NCBI GenBank assembly: GCA_001270045.2
Contig: DF970689.1
Span: forward strand, 103,605-167,604
DNA from: Bacteroidales bacterium 6E
GTDB lineage: Bacteria; Bacteroidota; Bacteroidia; Bacteroidales; Prolixibacteraceae
DNA: 64,000 nt
Direction: 5' to 3'
The position numbers were made by a program, and so were the translations under genes. The notes beneath the pieces are model-generated. The model did no database searches, was not told where the DNA came from, and saw only the letters and a program-made list of their open reading frames with translations. This document shows, piece after piece, positions 17,382 through 26,936 of this stretch. Position 1 is the first letter of the stretch. The number at the start of each line of letters is the position of its first letter.

Positions 17382-20321
17382 ATGTATCTGAATTGCCACA
17401 GTTATTTCAGTTTGCGGTACGGGACACTTTCCCTGGAGCGGCTGGTTGAGGAAGCGGCAGCCAAGGGGATCAGGGCCCTCGCACTTACCGATATCAACAA
17501 TTCCACCGGGGTTCTTGACTTTGTGCTGGAATGCAGGAGAAACCAGATCAAGCCCCTGGCAGGCATTGAATTCCGGAACGACCAGATGCTGATGTATGTG
17601 GGGATTGCCCGTAACAATGAGGGTTTTTTGGAGCTCAACGACTTCCTCAGCCAGTATCTCATCGCAAAAAAGCCGTTCCCGGGCATGCCACCTTTCCTGC
17701 CCAACGCCTGGTTTATATTCCCGTTTGGAAGCAGAAAGCTGGAGCAGCTGAGCGAGAACGAATTCCTGGGTGTCAGGCAGTCGGACCTGAACCGCCTCCG
17801 CTATCTTCATTCCCGGTCGGATTACCGAAAGATGGTGGCATGGCAGGCTGTCACCTTTGCCGGCACCGACGACTACTCGCTGCACCGCCATTTGCGGGCC
17901 ATCGACAACAACATCCTGCTGAGCAAGCTGACCACTTCGATGCTGGCCTCGGGCGAGGAGACCTTTCTCCCTGAACCCCAATTCATGGAACAGTTTGCCG
18001 ATTTCCCGGAGTTGCTGCAAAATGTTCGGCGCATCATTGATGAGAGCAACATCGATTTCGATTTTAAGTCGGTCAAGAACAAGCAGACCTTCACCGGAAG
18101 CCGAAACGATGACCGGTCGTTGCTCGAAAAGCTGGCACTCGACGGCTGGAAATATCGTTACGGGAATGATCCGGAGGCCCTGAATCGTGTCCGACATGAG
18201 CTGGAGATCATTGACAAGCTGGGTTTCTCTTCCTACTTTCTGATCACCTGGGACATCATCCGCTATTCGATGAGCCGTGGTTTTTACCATGTGGGGCGGG
18301 GGAGCGGCGCCAACAGTCTGGTTGCTTACTGCCTGAAAATCACAGATGTTGATCCCATTGAGCTTAATCTTTACTTTGAGCGTTTTATCAATCCCAAACG
18401 GTCGTCACCGCCCGATTTTGATATCGATTTTTCGTGGCGTGACCGTGACGAGGTGCAGGATTATATCTTCAAGCGGTACGGGCCCAAACATACCGCCTTG
18501 CTGGGGACCATCACCACCTTCCAGGGCCGGTCGATCCTCCGCGAGTTGGGGAAGGTGTACGGCCTGCCCCGGAACGAGATCGACGTGCTGGTGAACGAAC
18601 CCGAAAGCCACCTGTATGAGAACGAACTTACCCGCCGTATCCACCGGATCGGCACCTTGATGGACAATTTTCCCAATAACCGGAGCATCCATGCCGGGGG
18701 GATCCTGATCTCGGAAAAGCCCATCAATTACTATACGGCCCTCGACATGCCGCCCAAGGGATTCCAGACCACCCAATGGGACATGTACGTGGCCGAATCA
18801 ATCGGGTTCGAGAAGATCGATATCCTCAGCCAGCGGGGAATCGGCCACATCCAAGAGAGCGTGCAGATCATCGAGAAGAACCGTGGGCAAAAGATTGACG
18901 TTCATCGGGTACAGGACTTCAAGACCGATCCGCAGGTGCGAAAACAGCTGAAATCAGGTGAAACCATCGGCTGTTTTTATATCGAGAGCCCGGCAATGCG
19001 TGGACTGCTGATGAAGCTGCGCTGCGACAACTACCTGACACTGGTGGCCGCCAGTTCCATCATCCGGCCGGGGGTGTCGAAGAGCGGCATGATGCGGGAA
19101 TATATCCAGCGGTTTCACCATCCCGAAAGCATCAACTACCTCCACCCGGTGATGAAGGAACAGCTGGAGGAGACGTATGGCGTCATGGTTTACCAGGAAG
19201 ATGTGCTGAAGGTGTGCCACCATTTTGCAGGACTCGACCTGGCCGATGCCGACGTGCTGAGACGTGCCATGAGCGGCAAATACCGGTCGAAAGCCGAGTT
19301 TCAGAGGATTGTCGACAAATTCTTCAGCAATTGTGAAGAACGGGGATATCCTGAATCACTCGCCAAAGAGGTGTGGCGACAGATCGAGAGCTTTGCCGGC
19401 TACTCGTTTTCAAAGGCCCATTCGGCATCCTATGCGGTTGAAAGTTATCAGAGCCTTTATCTGAAAGCCCACTATCCGCTCGAGTTTATGGTGGCCGTGA
19501 TGAATAATTTCGGGGGATTCTACCGTACCTGGGTATACATGAATGAAGCCCGGCGATGTGGGGCTCAGATTGAGTTGCCCTGCGTGAACCACAGCGAAAT
19601 GCTCAATACCATTGAGGGAACCGTCGTCTACCTGGGATTTGTCTTGCTGTCGGGCCTCGAAGAGAAAATGGCAAATGCCATTGTGGAGGAGCGGCACAGG
19701 TTTGGGCCCTACCGGTCGCTCGACGACTTTGTGGGCCGGGTACCGGTGAAGAAGGAGCAGATCATCCTTCTGATCCGCATCGGGGCGTTGCGCTTCACGG
19801 GGAAATCGAAGGCCCGACTGTTATGGGAGGTGCATATGCTGCTTACCCAGAAGCGTACGTTGCAGATACAGCAGCAGCTCTTTACCACACAGCGGAAACC
19901 TTTTACCCTGCCACAGTTTGAGGAAAACCCACTGGAAGCGGCCTACGACGAGATCGAACTTCTGGGTTTCCCGGTCACACAAACCTATTACAACTTGCTC
20001 CAGTCCCGCTGGCGGGGGCCGGTGAATGCCGCCAGCCTAAGCCAGATGACGGGACAAACCATCAAGTTGCTGGGACTGCTGGTAACCATTAAGTATGTGC
20101 GAACTTCCAAAGGGGAAACCATGCATTTCGGATGCTTTCTGGATGAGCATGGCGAATTTTTTGATACGGTACACTTTCCCGACTCCCTTCGCGATTATCC
20201 CTTTCGCGGAAATGGGGTGTACCTGTTGCTGGGGAAGGTGGTATCGGAGTTTGGCCATCCTTCGGTCGAAATCGTCAAGATGGCAAAGATGCCCATTCTT
20301 GCAGATCCCAGGGGGAAATAA
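17382..20321 (+). CDS. Short DnaE-type DNA polymerase III alpha subunit
   Basis: A 979-residue C-family polymerase. An N-terminal PHP domain (about residues 1-200) precedes the palm, with catalytic PDFDIDF (Asp347 and Asp349) and fingers. A helix-hairpin-helix region lies near residues 770-820, and a C-terminal OB fold near residues 895-970 (TIKLLGLLVTIKYVRTSKG). It lacks the tau-binding tail and is shorter than replicative DnaE (about 1160 residues). This fits the accessory, DnaE2-like class often paired with an ImuB/DinB protein. No such partner is adjacent here. The first PHP motif reads LNCHS where two histidines are usual, so the PHP metal site is probably impaired and proofreading unlikely. 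The dyad just before the ATG suggests tight control. Confidence 0.9.
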   Translation: MYLNCHSYFSLRYGTLSLERLVEEAAAKGIRALALTDINNSTGVLDFVLECRRNQIKPLAGIEFRNDQMLMYVGIARNNEGFLELNDFLSQYLIAKKPFPGMPPFLPNAWFIFPFGSRKLEQLSENEFLGVRQSDLNRLRYLHSRSDYRKMVAWQAVTFAGTDDYSLHRHLRAIDNNILLSKLTTSMLASGEETFLPEPQFMEQFADFPELLQNVRRIIDESNIDFDFKSVKNKQTFTGSRNDDRSLLEKLALDGWKYRYGNDPEALNRVRHELEIIDKLGFSSYFLITWDIIRYSMSRGFYHVGRGSGANSLVAYCLKITDVDPIELNLYFERFINPKRSSPPDFDIDFSWRDRDEVQDYIFKRYGPKHTALLGTITTFQGRSILRELGKVYGLPRNEIDVLVNEPESHLYENELTRRIHRIGTLMDNFPNNRSIHAGGILISEKPINYYTALDMPPKGFQTTQWDMYVAESIGFEKIDILSQRGIGHIQESVQIIEKNRGQKIDVHRVQDFKTDPQVRKQLKSGETIGCFYIESPAMRGLLMKLRCDNYLTLVAASSIIRPGVSKSGMMREYIQRFHHPESINYLHPVMKEQLEETYGVMVYQEDVLKVCHHFAGLDLADADVLRRAMSGKYRSKAEFQRIVDKFFSNCEERGYPESLAKEVWRQIESFAGYSFSKAHSASYAVESYQSLYLKAHYPLEFMVAVMNNFGGFYRTWVYMNEARRCGAQIELPCVNHSEMLNTIEGTVVYLGFVLLSGLEEKMANAIVEERHRFGPYRSLDDFVGRVPVKKEQIILLIRIGALRFTGKSKARLLWEVHMLLTQKRTLQIQQQLFTTQRKPFTLPQFEENPLEAAYDEIELLGFPVTQTYYNLLQSRWRGPVNAASLSQMTGQTIKLLGLLVTIKYVRTSKGETMHFGCFLDEHGEFFDTVHFPDSLRDYPFRGNGVYLLLGKVVSEFGHPSVEIVKMAKMPILADPRGK

Positions 20322-20323
20322 AA

Positions 20324-20355
20324 AGCGCAGAGTCGGCTTGGGCCAGCTCTGCGCT
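20324..20355 (-). terminator. Minus-strand terminator of the 20.4-25.0 kb susCD operon
   Basis: AGCGCAGAG (20324-20332) and CTCTGCGCT (20347-20355) form the stem. Read on the minus strand the hairpin is followed by TTTTTATTT, within the stop codon and last bases of the polymerase gene. Confidence 0.7.
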
Positions 20356-20362
20356 AAAGAGG

Positions 20363-20395
20363 CTTCAGACAGCAAAGCCGTCTGAAGTTTTATTT
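20363..20395 (+). terminator. Plus-strand terminator of the dnaE-like gene
   Basis: CTTCAGAC (20363-20370) and GTCTGAAG (20380-20387) pair around a 9-nt loop, followed by TTTTATTT on the plus strand. It lies beyond the minus-strand terminator, so each gene's terminator is nearer the other gene. Confidence 0.75.
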
Positions 20396-20399
20396 GTGA

Positions 20400-21932
20400 T
20401 TAGTAGCCCGGATTCTGTACCAGGTTCGGATTCGCATTCAATGCGGTTTGCGGAATCGGGAAAATCAGGTTTTTGGCGGCTGTGGCACCTTTCCATCCTC
20501 CGGGGATGGGATCGAGGAATTTGCCAAAGCGGATCATATCCTGACGGGCTGTGATTTCCCATGCCAGTTCAAAACGTCTTTCCTGGTAGATGTCATCCAG
20601 TGTGACGCTGGTTTTCAGCTTAGAAGGATCGTCAAACGCTCTTTTGCGCAGTTCGTTAACCAGGCGGGTAGCTTCAGCATTGTTTTGTCCAAGACGAACC
20701 AGTGCTTCTGCTTTCATCAGGTAAACATCCGCCAGCCTGAAGATACCAAAGTCGTTTTCCATATCACCATTCTGGCCACTTTCATATTCCCATTTGAAAC
20801 AGCGGGCACCGTCTTCCTGTTCGGTCTGTCCCCAGCCATCGGCATCCATGTTATATTTATAGGTAATGTCAACCGTGTGGATCAATTGGCGGCCATGGGC
20901 AGTAACCAATACGTTGCCATCGAGTCCGTACATCGGGCCAATCAGGAACGACCATCCGATTCTTTTGTCGGCAGGATCGTAAGCCTTTACGTAGTCAGGC
21001 ATGGCACTGACGCCGTTCCAGGTACCGATCTTGAGGTTTAACGGAATGGGATCCAGATAGTGCAGGGTTCTTTGGGCAAGGTGGTTACCGCCATCACTGG
21101 TGCTAAACACAATGGGGAAAATGATCTCCTTGGAGTTCTGGTTTTGCACCGTGAAGCTGGCCTTAAAGTTAGGCTCGAGCACATAGGCCAGATTCATTAC
21201 CACATCACAGGCATTGGCTGCTTCCTGCCATTTGGCACCTCCATCCGGATTCCAGACAAGGGCATTCAAATACATTTTGGCAAGCATGGTATAAACAACA
21301 CCCTTGGTTATTTTTCCATAGCTGGCAGCAGTTACATCTTCACGTACCACATCCTTGATGGCATTCAGTTCGCTAAGGACAAATGCATATACTTCCTTTC
21401 TGCTCTTGGTGGCAGGAAGGTTGGTGTCTTTAAAATCGGTTACAATCGGCACGTTTCCATAGTAGTCGAGAAGCATATAATACCAATAGGCCCTAACACC
21501 GCGGATTTCTGCGAGAATCTGTTCCTTGTCTGTAATTGCCGGATTTTCCTCGATCATCGAGTAAATCTTGTTGCAATTCGAAATGGCCTCAGTGGCTGCA
21601 TTGTAAGATCCCCTTACCAAACTGGTATTGGGAGTCCAGGTATGAAGACGCAGTTCCTTGAACTGTCCGCCGTCCCACCAGTCACCACCCTTACGGGTAG
21701 GAGTGATGGCCATATCGGCTGAACATTCACTGAGCAGAAAATAGTTGCCCGGGAATACGTTCTTTAAGGTTCGGTAAATGGGAGCAATCAGTGAATTGAT
21801 TTCGGCGGTCGTTTTGCCAAATTCATCCACGGGAAGCTTGTCATAAACCTCTTCGTCCAGATTGGTACAACCCTGGTAGGCAAATGAGAGAGCCAGGACG
21901 AAGATCAGGGAAAATATTTTTGTTTTTTTCAT
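20400..21932 (-). CDS. SusD/RagB-family lipoprotein
   Basis: A 510-residue surface glycan-binding lipoprotein. ATG 21932 gives the signal peptide MKKTKIFSLIFVLALSFAYQGC with the lipidated Cys, followed by TNLDEEVYDKLP. RGVRAYWYYMLLDYYGNVPIV is the conserved SusD helical segment. The C-terminal region (about residues 455-510) has the typical YQERRFELAWE and IPQTALNANPNLVQNPGY motif of classical SusD/RagB, unlike the SusD-like_2 members at 184 and 6859. It follows its SusC by 147 bp on the minus strand. No enzyme lies within this operon, so the glycan is unknown. Confidence 0.95.
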   Translation of the reverse strand: MKKTKIFSLIFVLALSFAYQGCTNLDEEVYDKLPVDEFGKTTAEINSLIAPIYRTLKNVFPGNYFLLSECSADMAITPTRKGGDWWDGGQFKELRLHTWTPNTSLVRGSYNAATEAISNCNKIYSMIEENPAITDKEQILAEIRGVRAYWYYMLLDYYGNVPIVTDFKDTNLPATKSRKEVYAFVLSELNAIKDVVREDVTAASYGKITKGVVYTMLAKMYLNALVWNPDGGAKWQEAANACDVVMNLAYVLEPNFKASFTVQNQNSKEIIFPIVFSTSDGGNHLAQRTLHYLDPIPLNLKIGTWNGVSAMPDYVKAYDPADKRIGWSFLIGPMYGLDGNVLVTAHGRQLIHTVDITYKYNMDADGWGQTEQEDGARCFKWEYESGQNGDMENDFGIFRLADVYLMKAEALVRLGQNNAEATRLVNELRKRAFDDPSKLKTSVTLDDIYQERRFELAWEITARQDMIRFGKFLDPIPGGWKGATAAKNLIFPIPQTALNANPNLVQNPGY

Positions 21933-22079
21933 ACAGATATATCAATATAAAATTAAACTTCAATATAAATCAATGTGTTTCTCTGTTGATCCTTTGACAC
22001 TGCAATGCTCTTAAACGCCTGAACATTTTTCGTTACGATAATTATCCGGTTGAGTTTCATAATGCAGTGCATGGACAGT

Positions 22080-25001
22080 TTAGAAACTGATATTTACACC
22101 CACGGAAATGATACGTGATTTTGGATAGTAATCACGTCCTTCAATACCAGGATCGAGTCCTGACATTTCGATTTCAGGATCAAGACCGGTATAGTTAGTG
22201 ATTGTAAACAGGTTCTGACCTGTAACATATACCCGTAATTTCTGGATTTCCTTAATTCCTGAAACATCGAATGTGTAGCCAAGGCTGGCGTTGTCGAGAC
22301 GCAGGAAAGATCCCTTCTCAATATAGTAGCTGCTATATTTTGGGTTGTCGGTCAATCCGCTGGTCAGTGCTTCTTTAAGAACGTTTGCTCCTGGCAACCA
22401 CTGCGTTGTGGCATATGACATTTTTGAAAAGTTCAGCAGGTCGTTTCCATAAACACCACGGAAAAAGAAATTCAATTCCCAGTTTTTCCATGTAACGATG
22501 TTGGCCAGACCATAAGTCAGTTTAGGTTGGGCCGAACCAATGTAGGTGCGGTCATCGTTTGTAAGACCGGCTTTCCCGTCGATCATGTCATCCATGATGT
22601 ACTTTCCGTTTTCATCCAGGCCGTTGCAAAGCCATCCATAGAATGTACCCACTTCGCGACCTTCTTCCACGATGTGTGTGGTATTGTCGGAACCACCGCG
22701 GATCCATGCCGATCCGGTTTTGATTGAACTGGTCGAGAATTCTTCGCTTGACAATTTGGTGATCTTGTTCTTGTTGTGGGCCAGATTGAGAGAGGCTGTC
22801 CAGCGGAGATCATTCGTACGGATGATATCACCCGACAACAACAATTCAATACCTTTGTTGGACATAGACCCTACGTTGGCAAGCATGCTTGGATAGAGAT
22901 AAGGAGGTACCGGAACTGCATAGGTATAAAGAAGGTCATTGGTGGTTTTGTCGTAATATTCGATGGTACCGCTGACCCGGCTGTTCAGGAAGCTGAAATC
23001 AATACCTGCGTTGAACATGGCGGTTTCCTCCCATTTCAGGTCGGGGTTGGCATTCTGGCTAATCTGGTAAGCCCTGTACCATTTGCCGTTATCATAGTAT
23101 TGTCCTGATGCGCCATAAAGCTGGAGGGAACGATAAGGATCGATACCATCCTGGTTACCGGAAACACCATAACCCACCCTGAGTTTCAGGTCATCCAGAT
23201 AATCTGCACCTTTAAGGAAAGATTCTTCATTGACACGCCATGCAGCGCTGATTGACGGGAAGGTTGCCCATTTATGGTTGGCCCCGAATTTGGAAGATCC
23301 ATCCTGGCGAACAGACACGGTAAGAATGTATTTTTCGAGATAGCTGTAATTCACCCTGCCAAAGAACGAAATCAGCTTGTTCATGTTTGCACCTGACCAA
23401 ACGTCGCCCGAACGGAGGTTTTCACCAGCGGCCATGTTATTATACCCAAAGAAATTGGTCACGAACTGGCGGTTCTGGGCACCTGAATTTTGATAATAGT
23501 TATCTTCATAGGAGTAGCCAGCCAGCACATTCAATGTATGGCTATCCATTTCCTTGCGATAGTTCAGCGTGGTTTCGAGAAGATTCTTGTCGGATGTCCA
23601 GTTGGTGCGCTGAGCAAAACCCTGATCGTTTCGGCCTCTTTCTGTCTGAGAATCAAGGTATTGTCCATAGTCGTTCATCGATCTTTGCTTCAGAAGGTTA
23701 ATTCCGGCGGTAAAGCCTTCGAACAGTGTCAGGTCTGCTTTGATGTTTCCATAGAAGATGCTGTTCTTATTCTTGAATTTATTGTACTGGATATTGCGAA
23801 CCGGGTTACCCTGGTCATATTCAAGAGAGTCGAACCAAGAGCCGTCATCATTTTTCACCGGATAAACAGGAATCATGTTGTAAGCAAGCACAAAGTTTCT
23901 GGTATCGGTGGGAGAGTAGTCGCGCATCGTCATGGCACCGGTAAACGTAAGGTCAAGCCTGTCATTCAGCGCTTTCTGGTTGAAAGTGATCCTCGCGTTA
24001 TAACGTTCCATTTCATTGTCCATAACCACCCCCTGTTGGTCAAGATAAGATACAGAAGCGCGGTAACTGCTGGTTTTGCCTCCACCCGAAAGAGAGAAAC
24101 TATGGTTCTGGCTGAAGCCTGTACGCATGATTTCATCGAACCAATCGGTATTGGCGCCTTTATCCAAACCAGTGGTATTAATATTGTTTTTTGAAGCATA
24201 ATCGCGCCAATCGGCAGCGGTTAACAGGTCAGGAACATTGGTGACATCGCTGAAAGCAACATAACCATCATATTCAACCATGCTCATGTCTTTCTTTCCT
24301 TTCTTTGTGGTCACCAGAATTACCCCGCTGGCAGATCTTGAACCATAGATGGCTGCGGCTGAGGCATCCTTTAAAACACTGATGGATTCGATATCGTGGG
24401 GTGCCACAGAGGAAAGGCTCATTCCAGGAACACCGTCGATCACGATAAAGGGCTGGCTGCTACCTGTCAGTGAAGAGGTACCACGCAAACGGATGGTCTG
24501 GTCCCTGGTAACGTCACCACTGCCTTGGGTGATGGTTAAACCAGCCACTTTTCCTTTCAGAAGATCAACCGCATTTTGGGTTACCCCTTTGTTGAAGTTC
24601 TTTTCTGAAATATTGGCAACCGACCCTGAAATTTCGCGGCGGGTTTGTGTACCGTAACCAATGGCAACCACTTCGGTGAGTGCAATGGCATCTTCTTCCA
24701 TGGTCACATTGATGACCGATCTGCCGGCAACTTCAACGGTCTGCGTTTTCAGCCCGACAAAAGAATAATTAAGTTGGGTAGCGTTACCAATTTCGAGGGT
24801 ATATTTTCCTTCAAAATCGGTAATAGTTCCGATGGTTGTACCGGGAATCAACACAGTGACCCCGGGGATAGGCTCCCCTGAAACGGATGTTACCGTTCCG
24901 GAAACAGATTTCGGTTGAGGCAGGGGTGCCCCGTTCGAATAGCTTTCAAGAGCCAGCAGCTGGACGAAGGCCAGCAGCAAAATCATGATTTTTAGTCTCA
25001 T
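22080..25001 (-). CDS. SusC/RagA-type TonB-dependent outer-membrane receptor
   Basis: The start chosen is ATG 25001, giving MRLKIMILLLAFVQLLALESYSNG as a signal peptide and a 973-residue protein. An in-frame ATG at 25025 adds eight residues. The order is a CarboxypepD_reg domain (KSVSGTVTSVSGEPIPGVTV), a plug beginning TEVVAIGYGTQTRREISGSV, IVIDGVPG, SRSASGVILVTTKKGKK, and then the barrel, ending ISVGVNISF. The variant is shorter than the 1115-residue SusC at 3485. It is followed by a classical susD on the same strand. A divergently transcribed DUF3472-type secreted protein begins 572 bp upstream and may act on the same substrate. Confidence 0.95.
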   Translation of the reverse strand: MRLKIMILLLAFVQLLALESYSNGAPLPQPKSVSGTVTSVSGEPIPGVTVLIPGTTIGTITDFEGKYTLEIGNATQLNYSFVGLKTQTVEVAGRSVINVTMEEDAIALTEVVAIGYGTQTRREISGSVANISEKNFNKGVTQNAVDLLKGKVAGLTITQGSGDVTRDQTIRLRGTSSLTGSSQPFIVIDGVPGMSLSSVAPHDIESISVLKDASAAAIYGSRSASGVILVTTKKGKKDMSMVEYDGYVAFSDVTNVPDLLTAADWRDYASKNNINTTGLDKGANTDWFDEIMRTGFSQNHSFSLSGGGKTSSYRASVSYLDQQGVVMDNEMERYNARITFNQKALNDRLDLTFTGAMTMRDYSPTDTRNFVLAYNMIPVYPVKNDDGSWFDSLEYDQGNPVRNIQYNKFKNKNSIFYGNIKADLTLFEGFTAGINLLKQRSMNDYGQYLDSQTERGRNDQGFAQRTNWTSDKNLLETTLNYRKEMDSHTLNVLAGYSYEDNYYQNSGAQNRQFVTNFFGYNNMAAGENLRSGDVWSGANMNKLISFFGRVNYSYLEKYILTVSVRQDGSSKFGANHKWATFPSISAAWRVNEESFLKGADYLDDLKLRVGYGVSGNQDGIDPYRSLQLYGASGQYYDNGKWYRAYQISQNANPDLKWEETAMFNAGIDFSFLNSRVSGTIEYYDKTTNDLLYTYAVPVPPYLYPSMLANVGSMSNKGIELLLSGDIIRTNDLRWTASLNLAHNKNKITKLSSEEFSTSSIKTGSAWIRGGSDNTTHIVEEGREVGTFYGWLCNGLDENGKYIMDDMIDGKAGLTNDDRTYIGSAQPKLTYGLANIVTWKNWELNFFFRGVYGNDLLNFSKMSYATTQWLPGANVLKEALTSGLTDNPKYSSYYIEKGSFLRLDNASLGYTFDVSGIKEIQKLRVYVTGQNLFTITNYTGLDPEIEMSGLDPGIEGRDYYPKSRIISVGVNISF

Positions 25002-25025
25002 AAGCTGACAAGTTAAATTATACAT

Positions 25026-25572
25026 TATTAAATGGTGATTTTGATTTTGTTTGGTTGTGCGAATATGGGTACTGAACAGATCTGCTCCATCCGGACCCAG
25101 GATTTGTTTAACTTTCTTTGTGCACCTCCTTTCTTGCTAATAATAAAATACTTATAAAAAAAAAAAATCATATGGAGCATTAACCAGACTCCATTTAAAA
25201 ACTTTGAAGCAAGGATAATTAAAGGGTTATAGCGTTCCTTGCGGATTGAGGGAATGACATTGTAATTTATGGATAAATATAGGTTTTAGATTCATTGTCA
25301 GGTTTATTGGTTCATTAGGTCAATTTATATGTATAACATGAACCACAAATTGTGTTCACAGTTATTTATACAAACGAATTTAGGTAATTTTTTAAATCTT
25401 TTGGATCATTGTTAAAAATGTTCTTAAACATATTGTAGAACCAACATTATGAAATGATATTCCTGATCCTTATAAATGTTGATATTATACTTTATCTTGG
25501 CTTTAATTATCATATTTCACTAATTTAGGCCACCAGATTTTAGGATATCGTCCTTGTTTAAGGTTACTTATT
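25026..25572. other. Intergenic region between divergent susC and DUF3472 genes
   Basis: 547 bp of AT-rich DNA without a supported gene. It includes a run of 12 A at 25156-25167. I found no exact TAnnTTTG element on either strand and no long inverted repeat. Promoters for both genes must be here. Confidence 0.6.
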
Positions 25573-26895
25573 ATGAAGTTACTGGAATTAAGTTTACTAA
25601 ATTACATACGTTGGTCTTTATTGCCCATATATCTGCTAATCAATCAGGTTGCCTTCGGACAGTACATCCATGAAGTTCCATTGGGTGGCAATGCATATAT
25701 TACCCAAAATCCGGCACAGAATGGTGCCCAGATCCGGCCTGACGGTATCCGTAACTGGTCCTCCACTGAAACGGTGATATCATGGTGGATTCATATCGAT
25801 CGACCGGTCAAGGCCGAACTCTCGCTTGCAGCCACGGTTCATGAAGGAGATTCAGAGCTAAGCATAAAAGTGGCGGATAATCACTTCAACCTAAAAATCC
25901 AGGATAACAATACCGCCAGAAACCGGTTGGGTTCTGTCGAGTTCACGGAGCCCGGTTACCACAGAATAGATATCCGGGGTATTGAAAAGAAAGGACCGGC
26001 ATTCGCAACGGACCTGAAACTATTTATGTCCATAATGGATTCCCTTGCCCGGGTTTCTTTCGTGAAAGATAATGTTGATAACCGGTTTTACTGGGGGAGA
26101 AGAGGGCCATCCGTCCATCTGGCCTATACCATGCCCCAAGATCAGGATATTGAGTGGTTTTACAATGAGATTACCGTCCCGGAGGGTGAAGACCAAATCG
26201 GTTCCTACTTTATGGCCAATGGATTTGGAGAAGGCTATTTTGGCATACAAGTCAACAGTCCGGAAGAACGAAGGATCCTCTTTTCGGTTTGGTCACCATA
26301 CGTTACTGATGACCCCAAGGATATTCCTGATTCTTTGAGAATCAAACTGATTGGGAAAGGAGAAAAAACCATTGTCAATGATTTTGGCAATGAAGGATCG
26401 GGCGGACAATCCAGGATCATTTTTTCATGGAAGGCAGGTGTCACCTACAGTTTCCTTACACGGGTAGCCCCCGACAACCAGGGAAACACCCTTTATACAT
26501 CCTGGTTTTATGATCCCGAAGAACCCAAATGGCATTTTGTGGCAAGCTTTCTAAGGCCGGCTACGCATACGTGGCTTACCCGTGCCCATTCGTTTCTCGA
26601 AAACTTTGTCGATACCAACGGTTATAAAGGGAGAATGGCATGGTATGGCAATGGCCGGGTTCGGGACAGGGAAGGAAATTGGTATGAGATGACTGAAGCG
26701 CGGTTTACGGGAGATGATATTGCCCGCAGGAAATATCGTCTGGACTTTATGGGAGGGTCTGATGGAAAAAGGTTTTTCCTTCGAAACGGAGGTTTTTTCA
26801 ATGAGCACGTTGAACTGAATAAGGTATTTCATCGCAATAAGCAATCGAATCTTCCGGTTGGAATTCCTGAACGGATGAACTCTTTTCAGGAGTAA
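25573..26895 (+). CDS. Secreted DUF5077/DUF3472-type protein
   Basis: A 440-residue protein with an N-terminal signal segment (about residues 10-28, ending VAFGQ). It is followed by a beta-sandwich domain (residues about 35-155; WSSTETVISWWIHIDRPVKAEL), then a second domain with GSYFMANGFGEGYFGIQVNS, RILFSVWSPYVTDDP and RARFTGDDIARRKYRLDFMGG-like sequence. This matches the DUF5077 plus DUF3472 arrangement found near polysaccharide loci of Bacteroidota. The biochemical role is unknown to me; carbohydrate binding is plausible given the fold and the neighbouring susC. It is convergent with carB across a shared terminator. Confidence 0.8.
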   Translation: MKLLELSLLNYIRWSLLPIYLLINQVAFGQYIHEVPLGGNAYITQNPAQNGAQIRPDGIRNWSSTETVISWWIHIDRPVKAELSLAATVHEGDSELSIKVADNHFNLKIQDNNTARNRLGSVEFTEPGYHRIDIRGIEKKGPAFATDLKLFMSIMDSLARVSFVKDNVDNRFYWGRRGPSVHLAYTMPQDQDIEWFYNEITVPEGEDQIGSYFMANGFGEGYFGIQVNSPEERRILFSVWSPYVTDDPKDIPDSLRIKLIGKGEKTIVNDFGNEGSGGQSRIIFSWKAGVTYSFLTRVAPDNQGNTLYTSWFYDPEEPKWHFVASFLRPATHTWLTRAHSFLENFVDTNGYKGRMAWYGNGRVRDREGNWYEMTEARFTGDDIARRKYRLDFMGGSDGKRFFLRNGGFFNEHVELNKVFHRNKQSNLPVGIPERMNSFQE

Positions 26896-26930
26896 AAAAA
26901 ATAAGCTGGCCTGGGCCAGCTTATTTTTTT
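26894..26930. terminator. Bidirectional terminator between DUF3472 gene and carB
   Basis: AAAAAAATAAGCTGGC (26895-26910 region) and GCCAGCTTATTTTTTT (26915-26930) form a 16-bp stem with a CTGG loop. The A and T tracts allow termination on both strands. Confidence 0.9.
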
Positions 26931-26936
26931 ATGAAT

